From Intestinimonas massiliensis (ex Afouda et al. 2020) (GTDB lineage Bacteria > Bacillota > Clostridia > Oscillospirales > Oscillospiraceae): a stretch of DNA of 24,763 bases. Location: contig NZ_LR131147.1 of assembly GCF_900626285.1 (NCBI RefSeq), forward strand, positions 2,789,094 through 2,813,856, written 5' to 3'. This document shows positions 22,028 through 24,763 of the stretch, piece after piece. Under the pieces are notes generated by a model, which was given only the letters and a program-made list of their open reading frames with translations, did not search any database and was not told the origin of the DNA. Positions within the stretch are counted from its first letter, which is position 1, and the number at the start of each line of letters is the position of its first letter. The translations under genes and the position numbers were made by a program.

Positions 22028-23140
22028 TTAGGTCAACTCGTCCAGGCTGGGAGCCACTTCCACGATGGCGCTGGAAGTCTCACGCTTAGCATTGATGTAC
22101 TCGCGGGAAGCCTCCAGATCGGCCTCCTCGGGGGTAACAGCGGCGTACATCAGGTTGGCCATCTCGGCCTGGAAGTCGGGGTTCTCGCACACCTTCTGCA
22201 TGGCAGCGGTGATCTCGTTCAGAACGCCCTCGTCCATATCCTTGGGGAAGAGCATGAAGAAGTCCTTGTTGAAGTCGAAGGGCTCGCCGTTGAAGGTGAT
22301 GCCGTCGTCAGCCATGGCGATCACGCTGTCATCGGCAATCTGGCCGCAGGTGTCGAAGATCTTCATAGCCAGCTGGGAATCCACGCCCTCTTTGGTGAAC
22401 TCCACGCAGGAGGAGTAGTCGGCGTAAATGATGTCGGCGTTGCCGTCCCACAGGCGCTGCTTCTTCTCGTCGGTGGTGCCGCCCACCAGAGCCTTGATGC
22501 GGGAGGCCACGTCGTCACCGTACTGCTCCTTGGTCCACATGTACCACACCACGAAGCACAGGTGGGAGGCGGAGCCGGATTCGATATTCACCCGCAGCTC
22601 CTCAGAGGGGTTGTCGGCCAGCCACTGGGCGGCCTCAGCCAGGGAGTTGTAGGGCACGGAGGCGTTGGCCGCGAAACAGCCGCCGGGGTTGACGCCGATG
22701 CGGGGACCAACGGTCAGGTTCTCCAGGGAGTACTCCTCACCCACGGCGCCGAACAGCACGCTCAGGTAGGCCATGTCGTGGAACATCATGATGGTGGTGC
22801 CGTCGCCGTCAGCCTTGCTGATGGCGTCCAGAGCCTGGGCGTTGCCCACGGCGTCGACCTTGCCGTTGAAGCCCATCTCTTCGCCCAGGTAACGGGTGAC
22901 CATGTCGGCGATCATGTAGGAGTCGCCGCCGGTGGAGGTGGAACCAATCACAACACGAACACGCTTGCCCTTCAGGCTGCTCTCGCCGGAGGCGTTGCCG
23001 GCGTCGCTGGTCTGCTCGGTGCCGGCGTCGCCGGTGTTGGCGGCGTCGTTGTTGCCGCTGCTGGTGTTGCCGCAGCCGGCCAGCAGACCGACTACCATGG
23101 ATGCGGAGAGGAGCAATGCGGTCAATTTCTTGAACTTCAT
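22028..23140 (-). CDS. tctC: tripartite tricarboxylate transporter substrate-binding lipoprotein
   Basis: A 370-residue exported lipoprotein. Residues 1-22 are a signal peptide with KFKK at the start and the lipobox L-A-G-C, so Cys23 is lipidated. A linker rich in Asn, Ser, Gly and Asp (about 24-54) follows, typical of Gram-positive lipoproteins. The rest is the TctC-type binding domain, starting with GKRVRVVIGSTSTGGDSYMIADM, where family members begin their first strand and ligand loop. It captures the carboxylate outside the cell for TctA/TctB. It is the first gene of the operon, with GGAAGGA seven bases ahead of the ATG. I find no consensus promoter between it and the IS110 transposase gene. 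Confidence 0.9.
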   Translation of the reverse strand: MKFKKLTALLLSASMVVGLLAGCGNTSSGNNDAANTGDAGTEQTSDAGNASGESSLKGKRVRVVIGSTSTGGDSYMIADMVTRYLGEEMGFNGKVDAVGNAQALDAISKADGDGTTIMMFHDMAYLSVLFGAVGEEYSLENLTVGPRIGVNPGGCFAANASVPYNSLAEAAQWLADNPSEELRVNIESGSASHLCFVVWYMWTKEQYGDDVASRIKALVGGTTDEKKQRLWDGNADIIYADYSSCVEFTKEGVDSQLAMKIFDTCGQIADDSVIAMADDGITFNGEPFDFNKDFFMLFPKDMDEGVLNEITAAMQKVCENPDFQAEMANLMYAAVTPEEADLEASREYINAKRETSSAIVEVAPSLDELT

Positions 23141-23174
23141 CGTTCAATCCTTCCTATTACAATAAATTTGGACA

Positions 23175-23203
23175 GGAAAGCCGGGCAGCCAGTCCGGCTT
23201 TCC
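23175..23203. promoter_or_regulatory. hairpin in the tctC upstream region
   Basis: GGAAAGCCGG (23175-23184) and CCGGCTTTCC (23194-23203) form a perfect 10-bp stem with a nine-base loop, 35 bp before tctC. On neither strand is there a proper T run. It may be a tctC leader structure, an old terminator of a displaced upstream gene, or the outer end of the IS element. Confidence 0.4.
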
Positions 23204-23220
23204 CTCCATCTCGTGCCTAA

Positions 23221-23408
23221 GCTACAATAAGAGGAGCAACTGGCTGACCACTCACTCCTTGGGCTTGTAAGTCCGTACGAAAGACTGTCAGCCATCCTCT
23301 TGTTGTAGCGTTCGATTTCAGCAGGTTGAGCCACCGGATGCCGGGGAGTTCGCGTCACCCAATAGATTGAATCGGCAACGAGAAAAGATGGATTCCGGTT
23401 GCAGATTC
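23221..23408 (+). ncRNA. candidate IS110 bridge RNA region
   Basis: Two stem-loops lie between the left part of the element and the transposase start. The first pairs 23221-23235 with 23295-23309 (15 bp with one G-U) and, after a five-base bulge, 23241-23248 with 23287-23294 (8 bp), enclosing a 38-base loop. The second pairs 23369-23379 with 23398-23408 (two 5-bp blocks around one mismatch) with an 18-base loop. IS110-group elements are known to encode a bridge RNA of about this size upstream of the recombinase. The structure is seen; its identity as a bridge RNA is inferred from the family. TACAAT at 23223-23228 is a possible -10, but it would start the RNA inside the first stem. Confidence 0.45.
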
Positions 23409-23429
23409 TTTAGTATTGGAGGAATGTGG

Positions 23430-24638
23430 ATGAACAGCGTTGGCATCGATGTTTCCAAAGGGAAAAGCATGATCGCCGTCATGCGCCCCTTCGGTGAGGT
23501 GGTGGTTTCACCCTTTGAAGTGCGACACACCGCCAATGAACTGAACGAACTGGCAGGGCTGCTCAAAAGTTTGGACGGTGAGACCCGTGTGGTGATGGAA
23601 TCCACGGGTAATTACCACGCGCCGGTGGCCTGGCTGCTCCACGACGCGGGACTTTATGTCTCCGTAGTCAATGCAATGCTGGTGCATGACTATGGGAACA
23701 ACAGTTTAAGACGAGGCAAGACTGACAAGAAGGACGCCGTGAAACTGGCCAACTACGGCCTTGACCACTGGCTCACACTACCGAAATATGTCCCGGAGGA
23801 GGACACCCGGCTCATGCTGAAGACCTGCTACCGGCAGTACCAGCAGTATTCCAAAGTACGGACCATGCTGAAGAACAACCTAATCTCCCTGCTGGACACC
23901 GCTTTCCCTGATGCAAACCGCCTGTTTACCAGTCCACCCCGCGCCGATGGCAGCGAGAAGTGGGTGGATTTTGTAGCCGCTTTTTGGCATTGTGAGTGTG
24001 TCTGTGGTTTGTCTAAAAAGGCCTTTACCACCCAATACCAGAAGTGGTGCAGAAAGCACGGCTACAATTTTAGCGAGGATAAGGCACTGGACATATACGC
24101 CTCTGCATGTGGACACTTCGGTGTCATGCCGAAAACGGATACGGCAAAACTTTTGGTAGAACAGGCTGTTTCCCAACTCCGGGCAACTTCCGCCGCGTTA
24201 GCTGCTCTCAAGCAGGAGATGCAGTCCCTGGCCGTTTCTCTACCGGAGTATCCTGTGGTGATGGAGATGTTTGGTGTTGGCCCAACCCTCGGCCCCCAAC
24301 TCATAGCTGAAATTGGCGATGTACGCCGTTTTCATTCCAAGAAAGCGCTGGTGGCCTTTGCAGGCATTGACGCCCCACCTTACCAATCTGGACAAGTGGA
24401 TGTCCGTAGCCGTAACATTTCCAAGAGAGGATCTGCCTCACTGCGAAGGACGCTCTTTCTGGTGATGGGGGTCCTCCTGCAATGCGCTCCAATGGATGAG
24501 CCGGTCTACCAGTTCATGAACAAGAAACGCTCTGAAGGTAAGCCCTACCGTGTCTACATGATGGCCTCCGCCAACAAGTTCCTGCGCATCTACTACGCTT
24601 CTGTGAAAGCCTACCTGGATTCTCTGGAGCATGGCTGA
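23430..24638 (+). CDS. IS110-family transposase (DEDD recombinase)
   Basis: A 402-residue recombinase that appears complete. The RuvC-like N-terminal domain has the DEDD set: D7 in VGIDVSK, E57 in VVMESTGNY, and D99 and D102 in KTDKKDAVK. A central helical region follows, then the Transposase_20 domain with MFGVGPTLGPQLIAEIGDVRRF (279-300, given in two parts: MFGVGPTLGP and QLIAEIGDVRRF) and GIDAPPYQSGQ (312-322), whose Ser is a candidate for the second catalytic residue. GSASLRR at 334-340 also matches the family. GGAGG stands seven bases before the ATG at 23430; upstream in-frame ATGs lack such a site. It is divergent from tctC. Confidence 0.93.
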   Translation: MNSVGIDVSKGKSMIAVMRPFGEVVVSPFEVRHTANELNELAGLLKSLDGETRVVMESTGNYHAPVAWLLHDAGLYVSVVNAMLVHDYGNNSLRRGKTDKKDAVKLANYGLDHWLTLPKYVPEEDTRLMLKTCYRQYQQYSKVRTMLKNNLISLLDTAFPDANRLFTSPPRADGSEKWVDFVAAFWHCECVCGLSKKAFTTQYQKWCRKHGYNFSEDKALDIYASACGHFGVMPKTDTAKLLVEQAVSQLRATSAALAALKQEMQSLAVSLPEYPVVMEMFGVGPTLGPQLIAEIGDVRRFHSKKALVAFAGIDAPPYQSGQVDVRSRNISKRGSASLRRTLFLVMGVLLQCAPMDEPVYQFMNKKRSEGKPYRVYMMASANKFLRIYYASVKAYLDSLEHG

Positions 24639-24763
24639 TTTCCCAGCTCTATACTGTCTGGCTGACCGCCATTTTTTGAAATGCACAGCGGTTTAATTTG
24701 GTGCACCCTTTTCCTTTGCTCGTTTCCTTTGAAAGTTTTACTTGACTTTTGTTAGCAGGTCTT
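24639..24763. other. AT-rich segment after the transposase, probably IS right end and flank
   Basis: This 125-bp stretch has no gene. It contains CTGGCTGACC at 24658-24667, which also occurs at 23240-23249 inside the candidate bridge RNA, and a short TGCAC/GTGCA pairing (24682-24686 with 24701-24705). Where the element ends and chromosomal DNA begins is not visible. Confidence 0.4.

Larger units (their letters stand above)
23205..24700 (+). mobile_element. IS110-family insertion sequence, boundaries approximate
   Basis: The element contains a DEDD-type transposase gene on the plus strand, a structured non-coding segment upstream of it and an AT-rich segment downstream. Its base composition is visibly lower in GC than the operon beside it. 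IS110 elements typically lack long terminal inverted repeats and do not make clear target duplications, and I could not fix the ends; the coordinates given are only a working estimate. Confidence 0.75.

Noticed and set aside
23427..24638. Second transposase or passenger gene in the IS element
   Set aside because: Minus-strand frames in this region are short, without ribosome sites or motifs, and lie wholly opposite the transposase.
1..24763. CRISPR arrays, tRNA or rRNA genes
   Set aside because: I saw no regularly spaced repeats and no tRNA or rRNA-like sequence in any intergenic gap; the gaps are mostly under 300 bp.

Overview
The window is a high-GC stretch of bacterial chromosome with strong AGGAGG-type Shine-Dalgarno sites, frequent TTG and GTG starts, compact head-to-tail operons and a lipoprotein with a low-complexity linker. 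Together with the gene families present, this points to an anaerobic Clostridia lineage, most likely a gut Oscillospiraceae-type organism. That placement is an inference; no rRNA or marker gene is present.

Layout. (1) Positions 1-2660, plus strand: the 3' part of an alpha/beta hydrolase gene, a Gfo/Idh/MocA oxidoreductase and a LacI-type regulator, closed by a bidirectional terminator. (2) Positions 2724-4404, minus strand: an unknown protein and two half-size CHR (chromate-type) transporter genes, divergent from a plus-strand LysR regulator (4508-5422) across an AT-rich promoter region. (3) Positions 5537-7730: a small winged-helix protein (minus) divergent from a sodium:solute symporter of the PutP type (plus), closed by another bidirectional terminator. 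(4) Positions 7786-23140, minus strand: 14 genes read towards lower coordinates. (5) Positions about 23205-24763: an IS110-family element with a structured non-coding left part that could encode a bridge RNA.

The 14-gene block is the main content. In order of transcription it is tctC-tctB-tctA (tripartite carboxylate uptake), garD (galactarate dehydratase), a LarA-superfamily (nickel-pincer) protein, an AEC carrier, a three-gene flavin/iron-sulfur oxidoreductase module (GlpA-like, FAD oxidoreductase, DUF1667), garR (tartronate semialdehyde reductase), a DapA-family aldolase/lyase and a MOFRL-type glycerate 2-kinase. A Rho-independent terminator follows, and then a LysR regulator and a DUF362 protein. 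The recognisable enzymes form a galactarate route: uptake, dehydration to 5-keto-4-deoxyglucarate, retro-aldol cleavage to pyruvate and tartronate semialdehyde, reduction to glycerate, and phosphorylation to 2-phosphoglycerate. Compared with E. coli gar genes, garD and garR are closely similar, but the HpcH/HpaI-type GarL is replaced by a DapA-family enzyme and the sugar-diacid regulator by a LysR protein. The kinase is of the MOFRL family.

The least explained parts are the LarA-like protein, which has all expected active-site residues at the right spacing and may epimerise an aldarate at the alpha carbon, and the oxidoreductase trio. Both sit inside an otherwise complete galactarate operon. 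The IS110 element lies directly upstream of, and divergent from, this operon, and may have altered its promoter.
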